Below are positions 37,413 through 46,525 of a DNA stretch of 64,000 bases, piece by piece. Both the position numbers and the translations under genes were made by a program. The notes under the pieces were generated by a model that saw only the letters and a program-made list of their open reading frames with translations, made no database searches and was not told the origin of the DNA. How positions within the stretch are numbered: position 1 is the stretch's first letter; each line of letters opens with the position of its first letter. This DNA comes from Chitinophaga filiformis (GTDB taxonomy: Bacteria > Bacteroidota > Bacteroidia > Chitinophagales > Chitinophagaceae). Location: the NCBI RefSeq assembly GCF_900102545.1, contig NZ_FNBN01000001.1, forward strand, positions 1,566,221-1,630,220. Reading direction: 5' to 3'.

Positions 37413-38102
37413 TTAATGGTGAGCAAAGGCCAGTGTACAAATGCTTACTGTGGCTCCGGCATTGATTAACAGGCTGCTGCATGCTTCAAGGGTAGCGCCG
37501 GTAGTCAGTACATCATCGACTAGCAGGATATGTTGATCTTTCAACTGGTTTGTGCGCTCGATGGAAAAGACACCGGATACATTCTGCCAGCGAAGCAGGC
37601 GGCCTTTATTCGTTTGTGAGGGAGAATAGTTGCTTCTGAAAAGTATTTTTTCAATAACCGGTTTTCCAGTTACTGTGGCAATACCATTTGCAAGGAGCGC
37701 AGCCTGGTTATATCCCCGTTGCTGTAATTTAGTGGGATGTATGGGAACCGGAATAATGCAGTTTATTTCGTATAGCCACCTGCTTTGTAACAGGATATTT
37801 CCCATCTGCTGGCCTAAATGAGTAGCAATATCTTCCCGTTGTTTGTATTTGAACTGGTAAATGAGTTGTTGCAGTAAAGATGACTTCCGGTAATAGTAGG
37901 CCGACATGGCGTGCCGGATATTGACTCTTCCCCAGAATATCTTTTCCACCGGATTATGCTGCTGGTGCTGATAGCCGGTAATTGGCAGCCTGCGCAGACA
38001 ACGAAGGCAAAGGACTTTTTCTGTACGGGTAAGATCTGTACCACATCCATCACAGGTATGTGGATAGAAGAGATCCAGCAGGGAGGTTAACAGGTTTTTC
38101 AT
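37413..38102 (-). CDS. comF: ComF family phosphoribosyltransferase-like protein
   Basis: 229 aa. An N-terminal four-cysteine zinc module (CDGCGTD and CLRCLRRLP) is followed by a phosphoribosyltransferase fold with the PRPP motif ILLVDDVLTTGATLE near residue 190. ComF proteins take part in natural transformation in competent bacteria; in others the role is unclear. The start codon lies inside the right arm of a long hairpin that begins just after radA. It is 56 nt downstream of radA on the same strand, and the pairing with a DNA-processing gene is common. Confidence 0.92.
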   Translation of the reverse strand: MKNLLTSLLDLFYPHTCDGCGTDLTRTEKVLCLRCLRRLPITGYQHQQHNPVEKIFWGRVNIRHAMSAYYYRKSSLLQQLIYQFKYKQREDIATHLGQQMGNILLQSRWLYEINCIIPVPIHPTKLQQRGYNQAALLANGIATVTGKPVIEKILFRSNYSPSQTNKGRLLRWQNVSGVFSIERTNQLKDQHILLVDDVLTTGATLEACSSLLINAGATVSICTLAFAHH

Positions 38103-38150
38103 TTTCAGATACAGGTAGTTAGTTTACTGAAAATAATGAAAACCTGTTAA
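38087..38150 (-). promoter_or_regulatory. Hairpin enclosing the comF start codon
   Basis: Plus-strand arms 38087-38108 and 38127-38150. In the minus-strand RNA the outer 12 bp (TTAACAGGTTTT and its complement) are perfect. CAT/ATG and an inner TTTCAG/CTGAAA stem continue after short bulges, closed by an 18-nt loop. The comF ATG (38100-38102) is in the stem, so its initiation would be occluded unless the hairpin is melted. No T run follows, arguing against a terminator. Confidence 0.65.
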
Positions 38151-38158
38151 TGGGAAAA

Positions 38159-39529
38159 TTAAAAGAGGCTTCTGTATACTTCGTCGACGCGGCCTACAGG
38201 CACTACTTCAATATTGAACTTGCTGACATCTGTTCCTTTTTTATTGTAGCGGCTGATGAAGATCTTCTCGAATCCAAGTTTTTCTGCTTCAGCGATGCGT
38301 TGTTCTATCCTGTTTACAGCACGGATCTCTCCACTGAGACCTACCTCGCCGGCAAAACAGATCTTGCTGCTGATAGCAGCATCCTCATAGGAAGATAGCA
38401 GCGCACATAATACTGCCAGATCAATGGAAGGGTCTTCCACACGGATACCTCCGGCAATGTTCAGGAAAACGTCTTTAACACCGAAGTGGAAACCACCCCG
38501 TTTTTCCAGCACCGCCAGCAGTAGTTGTAACCTGCGGAGATCAAAGCCGGTAACGGTACGTTGAGGAGTGCCGTATACAGACTGGGTTACCAGCGCCTGC
38601 ACTTCTACCAGCATAGGACGCATGCCTTCCATCGTAGCAGCAATAGCCACACCGCTCAGCTGATCTTCCCGTTGTGATATCAGGATCTCTGAAGGATTGG
38701 TGACCTGTCTTAATCCCGCGCCCGTCATTTCATAAATGCCCAGTTCTGCTGTCGATCCGAAACGGTTTTTGATCGTGCGGAGTATGCGATAAGCATAATG
38801 CTGATCTCCTTCAAACTGCAGTACGGTATCCACCATGTGCTCCAATATCTTCGGGCCGGCAATAGAACCGTCTTTGGTGATATGACCTATAAGGAACACA
38901 GGCGTATGGCTTTCTTTGGCAAAACGCTGCATTTCAGCCGTTGTTTCCCTGATCTGCGATACGCTGCCGGGAGCGGATTCGATGAAAGGTGATTGTAAGG
39001 TCTGAATGGAGTCAACTATAACGAGTTGTGGACGTAGTTTCTTTATTTCCTGGAAGATGGTTTGTGTAGATGTTTCAGTCAGCAGATAGAACAGATCATT
39101 TTTTACCTGCAATCTGTCTGCTCTCATTTTTATCTGTTGTGCACTTTCCTCTCCACTGATGTATAATGTAGTGATGTCTTTGAGTTGCAATGCATTCTGC
39201 AGGAATAAGGTGCTTTTACCTATACCGGGTTCGCCACCTACAAGTACTAAGGAGCCGGGTACTATACCGCCGCCCAATACACGGTTCAGTTCTGCATCGG
39301 GCGTCAGCAGGCGGTCTTCCTCTATTCCGCTCACTTCGGAAAGGTTCACGATGTTATCTGATCTGCCGTTTTCTTTTTCAGGTTGCCAGTTGGTATTACG
39401 TAAAGGGATATCTTTTTGTACTTTCTCTTCAACGAATGTATTCCATTGACCACAACTAGGACATTTACCTGTCCATTTAGCTGATTCGTATCCACAATTC
39501 TGACAGAAGAATGCAGTTTTAATTTTCAT
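38159..39529 (-). CDS. radA: DNA repair protein RadA
   Basis: 456 aa. The N-terminal C4 zinc finger is CQNCG...CPSCG (residues 10-26). Walker A GEPGIGKSTLF is near 97, and the RadA signature KNRFGST lies in the middle. A Lon-like domain with GVKDVFLNIAGGIRVEDPS makes up the C-terminal third. It is a branch-migrating helicase in recombination. A TAAATTTG -7-like element on the minus strand (39534-39541) ends 5 nt before the ATG, possibly giving a leaderless mRNA. It starts the radA-comF-gpx-holB-ricT series. Confidence 0.96.
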   Translation of the reverse strand: MKIKTAFFCQNCGYESAKWTGKCPSCGQWNTFVEEKVQKDIPLRNTNWQPEKENGRSDNIVNLSEVSGIEEDRLLTPDAELNRVLGGGIVPGSLVLVGGEPGIGKSTLFLQNALQLKDITTLYISGEESAQQIKMRADRLQVKNDLFYLLTETSTQTIFQEIKKLRPQLVIVDSIQTLQSPFIESAPGSVSQIRETTAEMQRFAKESHTPVFLIGHITKDGSIAGPKILEHMVDTVLQFEGDQHYAYRILRTIKNRFGSTAELGIYEMTGAGLRQVTNPSEILISQREDQLSGVAIAATMEGMRPMLVEVQALVTQSVYGTPQRTVTGFDLRRLQLLLAVLEKRGGFHFGVKDVFLNIAGGIRVEDPSIDLAVLCALLSSYEDAAISSKICFAGEVGLSGEIRAVNRIEQRIAEAEKLGFEKIFISRYNKKGTDVSKFNIEVVPVGRVDEVYRSLF

Positions 39530-40158
39530 GCAGCAAATTTAAAACGGAAATCATCGGCTCCGTAAAAAAGAAAAAATAAACGATGAGGTGATGATGAAAA
39601 AAATGAGAGAAAAGGGTGTAATGAGATTCAAATTTTCATGAAAAAGGGGCAGCAGAAAATCGGGTAAAAAAGAAAAGAGCCAACAGAAATTTCTGCTGAC
39701 TCTTTCTACTTACTAACCCATTAAATTCACGTCTAAATTACTAAATGGCTACAGAATAAAAAAGTTTATTTAATTGATGTGAATAACTTTTGATGACTTT
39801 TCATAATGTGACAGATCTGCCACCATAGCACGTTTCAGCGGTTAGAGGCATTCAATTATACTTTCATTGGAAGAGCGTAAAGGGTTGATAAATAGGAATG
39901 ATGCCGCCTTAAATTATATATGAAATCGGCGTCATAAAAGCATAAAATATATCTGTCATAACGTCGGGATTGACATTTCAAAATTTTGAAAAACGCCATA
40001 TTGACAGTGTTAAATTTCATAATTGGCAGTAAAAAACAGGGAAGGCCGGATCAATTCTTAAGGAAATCCTAAATCGCCCGGAGGGGGATGGTTTGGACGG
40101 TAATTTGATCATCCTTACCTGTAATTTTGTATTGAATCTTAACTTCATTTGAATTAGT
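39530..40158. other. AT-rich intergenic region without a gene
   Basis: About 630 nt between divergent radA and the YugP-like gene. An imperfect hairpin (AAAGAG...CAGAAATTTCTG...CTCTTT, about 39674-39705) is the only structure I see. TAATTTTG at 40122-40129 is a -7-like element for the downstream gene, without a correctly spaced -33 box. No ORF has coding character. Confidence 0.6.
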
Positions 40159-40851
40159 ATGACACCTGGCATTATGTTTACGTCGCTGATCTTTATCGGG
40201 ATCAGCATGTTGGTAAGCTGGAGATTGAAAAGCAAAATGAGGCAGTATGGTGATGTACCTACCTCTTCCGGGCTGACCGGAAAACAGATTGCGGAAAAGA
40301 TGTTGAAAGACAATGGGATATATGACGTACAGGTAGTTTCCGTAGATGGCTTTTTGTCTGACCATTATGATCCAACCAATAAAACGGTCAATCTTAGCCC
40401 TGATGTATATTCGGGGGCCAATGTAATGGCTGCGGCGGTGGCTGCGCACGAGTGCGGGCATGCTGTACAACATCAGCGGGCTTATCCCTGGCTGAATATG
40501 CGTTCCAAACTGGTACCGGCGGTACAGTTCAGCTCCAGCCTGGTACAATGGGTATTGCTGGGCGGTATACTGCTGATCAATGTCTTCCCGGCTTTATTAC
40601 TGGGCGGTATTATCCTGTTTGGTGTGACCACGCTCTTTTCCCTGGTAACGCTGCCGGTAGAGTTTGATGCTTCCAGAAGGGCGCTGGCCTGGCTGGATAA
40701 TACGACCCTGATGCGGAGGGAAGAGCATGACAAGGCGAAGGATGCCCTGTGGTGGGCGGCTATGACTTACGTCGTGGCGGCGATCGCATCTATAGTAACT
40801 CTTGTGCAGTATATATTGATCTATGCTGGCGCATCAAGGAACAGGGATTGA
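40159..40851 (+). CDS. Neutral zinc metallopeptidase (YugP/Zn_peptidase_2 family)
   Basis: 230 aa integral membrane protein. It has an N-terminal helix, a soluble segment with DHYDPTNKTVNLSPDVY, and the metalloprotease motif AAHECGHAVQHQ (HExxH-like HECGH) near residue 97. Two further hydrophobic hairpins follow, with a downstream Glu in LPVEFDASRRA that may be the third zinc ligand. It resembles HtpX-like quality-control proteases but belongs to the YugP family. Substrate unknown. Monocistronic, with its own terminator. Confidence 0.9.
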   Translation: MTPGIMFTSLIFIGISMLVSWRLKSKMRQYGDVPTSSGLTGKQIAEKMLKDNGIYDVQVVSVDGFLSDHYDPTNKTVNLSPDVYSGANVMAAAVAAHECGHAVQHQRAYPWLNMRSKLVPAVQFSSSLVQWVLLGGILLINVFPALLLGGIILFGVTTLFSLVTLPVEFDASRRALAWLDNTTLMRREEHDKAKDALWWAAMTYVVAAIASIVTLVQYILIYAGASRNRD

Positions 40852-40882
40852 TTGTATAACTATTTATTAATCAATATATAAT

Positions 40883-40913
40883 AGGTCGGAAGGGGTTCTT
40901 TCCGACCTTTTTA
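40883..40913 (+). terminator. Terminator of the YugP-like gene
   Basis: AGGTCGGAA (40883-40891) pairs with TTCCGACCT (40900-40908), then TTTTTAT. Confidence 0.88.
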
Positions 40914-40937
40914 TGTCTCGGGTAACAGGTATCCGGC

Positions 40938-41054
40938 TTCGGTAGAGATTCGATACAGACGGCTTTGAGATGGCCTCATCCTCCCTTAATCCTCCCTTCA
41001 GAAGGGAAGATTAAGGGAGGATGAGGCCATCTCAAAGCCGTCTCTACCGAATCT
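40938..41054. repeat. Very long near-perfect palindrome (46-bp arms)
   Basis: Arms 40946-40991 and 41009-41054 match with two mismatches; the inner 35 bp (40957-40991 with 41009-41043) are perfect. The 17-nt centre itself contains CCCTTC-A-GAAGGG. On the left, TTCGGTAGAGA (40938-40948) is followed by an imperfect copy TTCGATACAGA. The right arm end, TCTCTACCGAA (41041-41051), matches the outer copy exactly. It is not followed by a T run. It sits between the YugP-like gene's terminator and the rplM promoter; 41055-41340 holds nothing else obvious. Confidence 0.92.
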
Positions 41055-41351
41055 TACACGGTTAAAGTAACCTTGGTTTGTCGCTAGAAAAGGGTGCCGG
41101 GCCAGAATGTAGTGCGGAATGGGGAAAAGCTAAAGTATCTGAGTAAAGGAGCTGGTTTTATAAGCGTTACGTCATATGTGTAAACAGAAATATGTGTTAA
41201 GTAGTGATATTTAGTCAAGAATTGACATTGCTAAATTATTCACTACCTGTGTTAATAATTCCGCGTCAAAATTATTATTGAAAATCAATTCATTGCAAAG
41301 GTGTCTCATAAAAAACTTCCTCAAAAGTATGGTTTTATGAATTTAGAGGAT

Positions 41352-41359
41352 TAGCTTTG
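41352..41359 (+). promoter_or_regulatory. -7 element of the rplM operon
   Basis: TAGCTTTG fits TAnnTTTG and is followed by CAC, as at many Bacteroidota ribosomal promoters. Transcription would start near 41365, after an in-frame ATG at 41357, which supports the rplM start at 41420. No good -33 box. Confidence 0.5.
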
Positions 41360-41419
41360 CACTCCCGTTTTGTTTGGGATAGTTATATTCAGAACGTAGA
41401 AACTTTATTATATACTATA

Positions 41420-41863
41420 ATGAACACTTTAAGCTTCAAGACTAAATCGGCCAATGACGCTACTGTAACGCGTGAATGGCACATTGTAGACGCTACCAAC
41501 CTGACTTTAGGTAGGATGAGCGCTAAGATTGCGGCAATCTTAAGAGGCAAGAACAAGCCTTACTATACACCTCACACTGACTGTGGTGATTTCATTATTG
41601 TTATCAATGCTGAGAAAGTTCAGTTTACCGGTAATAAATGGAATGATAAGGAATATCTGACTTTCTCTGGTTATCCAGGTGGTCAGAAAGCAGAAATCGC
41701 TAAGGACCTGGTTCGTCGCAGACCAGAACTGATCATAGAAAGAGCTGTAAAAGGTATGCTGCCTAAGAACCGTCTGGGACGTGCCATGTACAAAAAACTG
41801 TTTGTATATGCAGGCGCTGAGCATCCACACGCTGCGCAGAAACCGAAAACATTAACTTTCTAA
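41420..41863 (+). CDS. rplM: 50S ribosomal protein L13
   Basis: 147 aa. It shows the L13 core [19 protein letters not shown], the [13 protein letters not shown] strand and [10 protein letters not shown] near the C-terminus. A longer frame from 41357 would add 21 unrelated residues that overlap the -7 element, so I use 41420. It heads the rplM-rpsI-rpsB-tsf cluster; rpsI follows after 14 nt. Confidence 0.97.
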   Translation: MNTLSFKTKSANDATVTREWHIVDATNLTLGRMSAKIAAILRGKNKPYYTPHTDCGDFIIVINAEKVQFTGNKWNDKEYLTFSGYPGGQKAEIAKDLVRRRPELIIERAVKGMLPKNRLGRAMYKKLFVYAGAEHPHAAQKPKTLTF

Positions 41864-41877
41864 TTTTTCTCTGATAC

Positions 41878-42267
41878 ATGGAAAAGCAAAAAAATACTAT
41901 TGGTCGTCGTAAGGAAGCCGTAGCCCGTGTGTACATCAGCAAGGGTACTGGAAATGTAGTTGTGAACGACAAGGATTATAAAGAATACTTCACGCTGGTA
42001 TACCTGCAGAACCAGGTAGAACTGCCGCTGAAGACTATCGACGCTACAGATAAATTTGATATAAAGGTAAATGCTGCCGGTGGTGGTATCAAGGGTCAGG
42101 CAGAAGCGATTAAGCTGGGTATTGCACGCGCACTTTGCGAGGTGAATCCAGAGTACCGTCCGGCGCTGAAAGCAGCTGGTCTGCTGAAACGTGATCCAAG
42201 AAGCGTTGAACGTAAGAAACCAGGTAAAGCTAAAGCTAGAAGAAGCTTCCAGTTCTCTAAACGCTAA
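41878..42267 (+). CDS. rpsI: 30S ribosomal protein S9
   Basis: 129 aa. TIGRRKEAVARVYISKGTGN at the N-terminus and the basic C-terminal tail ending QFSKR, which reaches the P-site tRNA, identify S9. The rplM-rpsI pair is conserved across bacteria. rpsB follows after 74 nt on the same strand. Confidence 0.98.
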   Translation: MEKQKNTIGRRKEAVARVYISKGTGNVVVNDKDYKEYFTLVYLQNQVELPLKTIDATDKFDIKVNAAGGGIKGQAEAIKLGIARALCEVNPEYRPALKAAGLLKRDPRSVERKKPGKAKARRSFQFSKR

Positions 42268-42341
42268 TCGTGATGAATGCGTGGAGCTATATGTGAAACG
42301 CAGATTATTAACATTGACCTTTTATAACAGAGCATAATAAC

Positions 42342-43370
42342 ATGGAAAATAATACCTCATTACAGCAGCAGTTACTGGAGGCGGGTGTACACTTCGGTCA
42401 CCTGAAGAAAAAATGGAACCCGAAGATGCTGCCTTACATCTTCGCAGAAAAGAAAGGTATTCACATCATAGATCTGAATAAAACCGTTGAAGGTTTACAG
42501 GATGCAGCTGCAGCCCTGAAATCTATCGCTAAGAGCGGTAAAAAGATCATGTTCGTAGCCACTAAAAAACAGGCTAAAGAAATCGTAGCTGAAGCTGCAA
42601 AACGCGTTAACATGCCTTTCTTTACTGAAAGGTGGTTAGGTGGTATGCTGACCAACTTCGCTACTATCCGTAAGAGCGTTAAGAAGATGCAGAGCATCGA
42701 AAAGATGCTGGCTGATGGTACCCTGGATAGCATCACCAAGAAAGAGCGTCTGACCTTAACCCGCGATAAGGAAAAAATGGAGAAAGTACTGGGCGGTATC
42801 GCTCAGCTGGCCCGTGTTCCTGCCGCGCTGTTCCTGGTTGACATCAGCCACGAACACATTGCACTGGCAGAAGCTCGTCGCCTGGGTATCTCTACCTTCG
42901 GTATGGTAGATACCAACTCTGATCCTACTAAAGTAGACTTCGCAGTTCCTGCAAATGATGATGCGACTAAATCTATCGCTATCATCACTAATTATATCGC
43001 AGCTGCAATCGCAGAAGGTCTGGCAGAGAGAGCAAATGAGAAAACCGACGATGTAGTTGAAGAAGAAGAAGCAGATACCCAGGCAATGAAATTTGAACTG
43101 GAAGGTGGCGATGATCGTGGTGAAAGAGGCCGTAAACCTGGTGGTGGCCGTGGTCCTGGTGGCCCGGGTGCCGGCGGACGTGGTCCTGGTGGTGGTAACC
43201 GCGGTGGCGGTGGTGGCAACCGTCCTGGTGGCGGCGGCGGTAACCGTCCTGGCGGCGGTGGCGGCAATCGTCCTGGTGGCGGTGGTGGTAACCGTCCTGG
43301 TGGCGGCGGTGGCGGACAGCGCCGTCCTGCAGGTTCCGGTGGTCCAAGGCCAGGCGGTGGCGGAAGATAA
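42342..43370 (+). CDS. rpsB: 30S ribosomal protein S2 with a glycine-rich C-terminal extension
   Basis: 342 aa. Residues 1 to about 230 are a standard S2 (LLEAGVHFGHLKKKWNPKM, FFTERWLGGMLTNF, FLVDISHEHIALAEARRLG). After an acidic linker (DDVVEEEEADTQ) comes a tail of about 85 residues made of Gly, Arg, Pro and Asn, including four exact or near-exact NRPGGGGG units. Most S2 proteins end near 240-260 aa. The tail is basic and probably disordered on the 30S surface. The frame stays open without disruption, so it looks genuine. Confidence 0.96.
   Translation: MENNTSLQQQLLEAGVHFGHLKKKWNPKMLPYIFAEKKGIHIIDLNKTVEGLQDAAAALKSIAKSGKKIMFVATKKQAKEIVAEAAKRVNMPFFTERWLGGMLTNFATIRKSVKKMQSIEKMLADGTLDSITKKERLTLTRDKEKMEKVLGGIAQLARVPAALFLVDISHEHIALAEARRLGISTFGMVDTNSDPTKVDFAVPANDDATKSIAIITNYIAAAIAEGLAERANEKTDDVVEEEEADTQAMKFELEGGDDRGERGRKPGGGRGPGGPGAGGRGPGGGNRGGGGGNRPGGGGGNRPGGGGGNRPGGGGGNRPGGGGGGQRRPAGSGGPRPGGGGR
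43197..43316 (+). repeat. 24-bp minisatellite inside rpsB
   Basis: Encodes residues about 286-325 of S2: one NRGGGGG and four NRPGGGGG units. Copies differ mainly at third codon positions (GGT/GGC, AAC/AAT), so the amino-acid pattern is more conserved than the DNA. Confidence 0.85.
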
Positions 43371-43501
43371 TCTCCGTATACAGACAATATAACATAAAGC
43401 AATTGCGAATCGTGGACTTAGACTCTTTGTTCCATGATTCGCAATTCAGCTAATAGTTGATAAAGAATAAACATTAATCTATATTAAACTCATTATAAGT
43501 T

Positions 43502-44329
43502 ATGGCAGCAACAATTACAGCAGCTGATGTTAACAAACTGCGTCAACAAACCGGTGCAGGTATGATGGATTGCAGAAAAGCACTGGTAGAAAGCGACGGC
43601 GATTTCGAAAAAGCAGTAGATTACCTGCGTAAAAAAGGACAGAAAGTAGCAGCGCTGCGTTCTGACCGCGAAACCAAAGAAGGCGTTATCATCGCTAAAA
43701 CTGCTGCAGACGGTAAGTCTGGTGTAGTAGTAGCGCTGGGTTGCGAAACTGACTTCGTTGCTAAAAACGACGATTTCGTAAAATTTGCTCAGTCTATCGT
43801 TGACCTGGCCCTGAGCTCAGGCGTTAACAACCTGGAAGAACTGGGTGCAGCTACACTGGATGGTGCTACTGTAAGTGATAAAGTGAACGATCAGGTAGCT
43901 AAGATCGGTGAAAAGATCACCCTGGCTAAATTTGAAAAGATCTCTGCAGCTTCTGTAACTGCTTATATCCACGGTAACTACCGTATGGGTGTACTGGTTG
44001 GTTTCTCTCACCCTGTTTCTGAAGAAGTAGGTAAAGATATCGCTATGCAGATTGCAGCAATGAACCCAATCGCAGTAGACGCTGATGGCGTATCTCCTGA
44101 ATTGATTGCCCGTGAAAAAGCTATCGCTATCGAGCAGATCGCTGCTGAAGGCAAAACCGGTGATATGGCTGAAAAGATCGCTGTTGGTAAAGTGAACAAA
44201 TTCTTCAAAGAAAATACCCTGTTACCTCAGGCATTCGTAAAAGACAACAACAAGTCTGTTGGCGATTACCTGAAATCTGTTAACGCAGATCTGAAAGTAA
44301 CCGGATTCACAAGAATCGCTTTAGGGTAA
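43502..44329 (+). CDS. tsf: Elongation factor Ts
   Basis: A 275-aa nucleotide exchange factor for EF-Tu. The N-terminal UBA-like ADVNKLRQQTGAGMMDCRKAL and the core TDFVAKNDDF motif are diagnostic, followed by dimerisation-type repeats. It is 131 nt downstream of rpsB as in most bacteria and closes the operon before a strong terminator. Confidence 0.98.
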   Translation: MAATITAADVNKLRQQTGAGMMDCRKALVESDGDFEKAVDYLRKKGQKVAALRSDRETKEGVIIAKTAADGKSGVVVALGCETDFVAKNDDFVKFAQSIVDLALSSGVNNLEELGAATLDGATVSDKVNDQVAKIGEKITLAKFEKISAASVTAYIHGNYRMGVLVGFSHPVSEEVGKDIAMQIAAMNPIAVDADGVSPELIAREKAIAIEQIAAEGKTGDMAEKIAVGKVNKFFKENTLLPQAFVKDNNKSVGDYLKSVNADLKVTGFTRIALG

Positions 44330-44344
44330 TTTTGTTACCTGTTT

Positions 44345-44378
44345 AAAAGGAGAGAATTACCATTCTCTCCTTTTTTTT
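44345..44378 (+). terminator. Terminator of the rpsB-tsf operon
   Basis: AAAAGGAGAGAAT (44345-44357), 4-nt loop, ATTCTCTCCTTTT (44362-44374) and a run of eight T. Confidence 0.93.
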
Positions 44379-44526
44379 GTGCTTTATATCGGGAATGCAA
44401 CGCGGGCCGGACATCATCTATACTTCCCTTTCCCCAACACCGGAAGTACGTGTTCCGCATTTTTTTATATATTCGGGCACTGTAAACCATTTACTAAACA
44501 CATTTCATATCATTTTTCTATAAGTC

Positions 44527-45240
44527 ATGTTGCCAAAGTATAAGCGTATTTTACTCAAATTGAGCGGTGAATCCCTGATGGGAGAAGGTAATTATGGTAT
44601 CGATCACAGAGTGATCACGCAGTATGCGTACGATATTAAAGCTGTGACCGACCTTGGTGTTCAGGTAGCCGTGGTAATTGGAGGTGGTAACATTTATCGT
44701 GGAATGAATGAGGCCGAAACCGGCATCGAAAGGGCCCAGGGCGATTATATGGGTATGCTGGCAACAGTGATCAACGGTATGGCCATGCAAAGCGGTCTGG
44801 AGAAAGTTGGGCTTTATACCCGTCTTCAGTCTGCTATTAAAATGGAACAGATCGCTGAGCCGTACATCCGCCGCCGTGCCATCCGCCACCTTGAAAAAGG
44901 CCGTGTGGTAATATTTGGCGCTGGTACCGGTAACCCTTACTTCACCACAGATACCGCCGCTTCCCTGCGTGCTATAGAAATACAGGCAGATGTGATCCTC
45001 AAAGGAACCCGTGTAGATGGTATCTATACTGCAGATCCTGAGAAAGATCCAACCGCTACCCGTTTCGAAACCATCACTTTCTCTGAAGTATATCAGAAAT
45101 CACTTAACGTGATGGATATGACCGCATTTACCCTCTGCCAGGAAAATAAACTGCCTATCATCGTATTTGATATGAATAAAGGTGGTAACCTGCTGCAGGT
45201 AATAATGGGTAAGAATGTAGGTACGCTCGTGAAGGGGTAA
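44527..45240 (+). CDS. pyrH: Uridylate kinase
   Basis: A 237-aa hexameric amino-acid-kinase-family UMP kinase feeding pyrimidine nucleotide synthesis. [14 protein letters not shown] is at the N-terminus, [11 protein letters not shown] near 55, [13 protein letters not shown] near 135 and [17 protein letters not shown] near 160. Length is typical. It follows tsf but behind a terminator, so it is likely transcribed separately. Confidence 0.97.
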   Translation: MLPKYKRILLKLSGESLMGEGNYGIDHRVITQYAYDIKAVTDLGVQVAVVIGGGNIYRGMNEAETGIERAQGDYMGMLATVINGMAMQSGLEKVGLYTRLQSAIKMEQIAEPYIRRRAIRHLEKGRVVIFGAGTGNPYFTTDTAASLRAIEIQADVILKGTRVDGIYTADPEKDPTATRFETITFSEVYQKSLNVMDMTAFTLCQENKLPIIVFDMNKGGNLLQVIMGKNVGTLVKG

Positions 45241-45260
45241 TCTGAACTGATTACTAATAC

Positions 45261-45336
45261 CAGGGATCAGGAATTAAGCATAAGGAATAATGTCGGTGCA
45301 TTATCCTCATTCTTAATCCCTGATCCCTGTTTTTAT
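45261..45336 (+). terminator. Long hairpin terminator, CAGGGATCAGG type
   Basis: CAGGGATCAGGAATTAAG (45261-45278) pairs with 45312-45329 with one mismatch; an inner AATAATG/CATTATCCT stem continues it. TTTTTATTT follows. It lies between convergent pyrH and a lipoprotein gene, overlapping the latter's last codons. Confidence 0.8.
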
Positions 45337-46418
45337 TTCAGCAGGGCTTTGATGTTCTTATTGGGCACGAACAGGTTCACCTGGCCTAATGCATAAGGGC
45401 CGATTTCGTAGGGTGTATAACTGAATCCGATACCCTTATCTGTAACGAAGAAGTTATCGTTGGGAACGATCTCTTTGGTAAGCAGCATTGTCTCCAGTTT
45501 CTCTCCGTCACCCAGTTTATAGATGCTCCTGAAAGATTTCTCCAGTTCAGGTATCAGCTCCGTTTTATAGTCTCCTTTCAGGAAGTCTTCCGGCTTCAGG
45601 ATCTTCTTCTTCTCCAGGTCCAGTACCTGGTAGTGCGCGGCATAGTTGCCGTGTGCGCCGCCGGTGAATTCATAACTGAAGTATTCCAGTACCAGCAGGG
45701 GATATTTGTTCCATACAATTTTTATGTCGGCGTCAGCAGCCCAGTTAGCACTGGCAGGAATACCATTTGTTGTATCCAGGTCCTTTTCATTGACTTTATA
45801 AGTCACCAGGAAAGAGTCAATATCCCTGCGTATATATTTGTTTGCGTCGATGCCGGATCTGCCATCTGTAATGCAGTTACGTACAAAAGCGGCAGTAGCT
45901 TCGTCGTACCCGGCAGTAGGCCATACAATACTATTAGTTGCCTGGCCGGTTGGTGTATTAGGATTGCCAGGAAAAAGATCTACCGAGTCTGCAGCGTACA
46001 GTACATCGAGTGGAATCATGTTCTCAAAGCTTGGGGTAAGCTCAAAAGGATAGGAGGTACCCTTACCCCTCCATTTGCCCGTAAAGTGCCCCAGACTGTC
46101 CAGTTTGCCCGAAAACAGCCTTTCTTCATTCCTGTCTGTATTCTCATACAGGATCACTTTATCGCCTTCGGGGCTGCCCCATATCATAATAGGTTCCCCG
46201 ATCTTGTCATAGGTATAATATCCACGAAAGATCCAGATGCCTGATTTAACAAGATCCATAGTCACAGATTCTGTTCCGATGGTGCCTTTCAGGTGGAGAT
46301 AATAAAAAGCAGTTTTGGTAGGATCATGGACCTTGAAAGTCTGCGCCTGCTGCTTTGTTTTCCTGCCACAGGAGACGAAAACACAACAGGTGATAGCGAG
46401 TAATAATATGGTTCTCAT
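45333..46418 (-). CDS. DUF3298 (RsiV-like) lipoprotein
   Basis: 361 aa. The signal peptide ends in a lipobox at FVSC. The C-terminal ~180 residues match the DUF3298/DUF4163 pattern: YKVNEKDLD, LVLEYFSYEFTGGAHGNY, the YQVLDLEKKKILKPEDFLKG segment and YEIGPYALGQ. The same module forms the lysozyme-binding domain of RsiV, an anti-sigma factor, but here it is a lipoprotein without an anti-sigma segment. The N-terminal half has beta strands without recognised domain. Function unknown. Confidence 0.82.
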   Translation of the reverse strand: MRTILLLAITCCVFVSCGRKTKQQAQTFKVHDPTKTAFYYLHLKGTIGTESVTMDLVKSGIWIFRGYYTYDKIGEPIMIWGSPEGDKVILYENTDRNEERLFSGKLDSLGHFTGKWRGKGTSYPFELTPSFENMIPLDVLYAADSVDLFPGNPNTPTGQATNSIVWPTAGYDEATAAFVRNCITDGRSGIDANKYIRRDIDSFLVTYKVNEKDLDTTNGIPASANWAADADIKIVWNKYPLLVLEYFSYEFTGGAHGNYAAHYQVLDLEKKKILKPEDFLKGDYKTELIPELEKSFRSIYKLGDGEKLETMLLTKEIVPNDNFFVTDKGIGFSYTPYEIGPYALGQVNLFVPNKNIKALLK

Positions 46419-46525
46419 GCGTTAAAATTACTAAATAAACTGACCACTGTCATATATCAATCTGCTGCTGTAACCGGGTATATGCTGGGTTTATAAGTAT
46501 CTTTGTGGCAGTTAAAATCAGGACC

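Noticed and set aside
40883..41054. The large palindrome as simply the terminator of the YugP-like gene
   Set aside because: A separate, normal terminator with a T run already lies at 40883-40913, and the palindrome has no T run.
42988..43402. Several long overlapping frames in the glycine-rich end of rpsB, including proline- and histidine-rich minus-strand proteins
   Set aside because: They are shadows of the GGT/GGC-rich repeat read in other frames; S2 itself explains the DNA.
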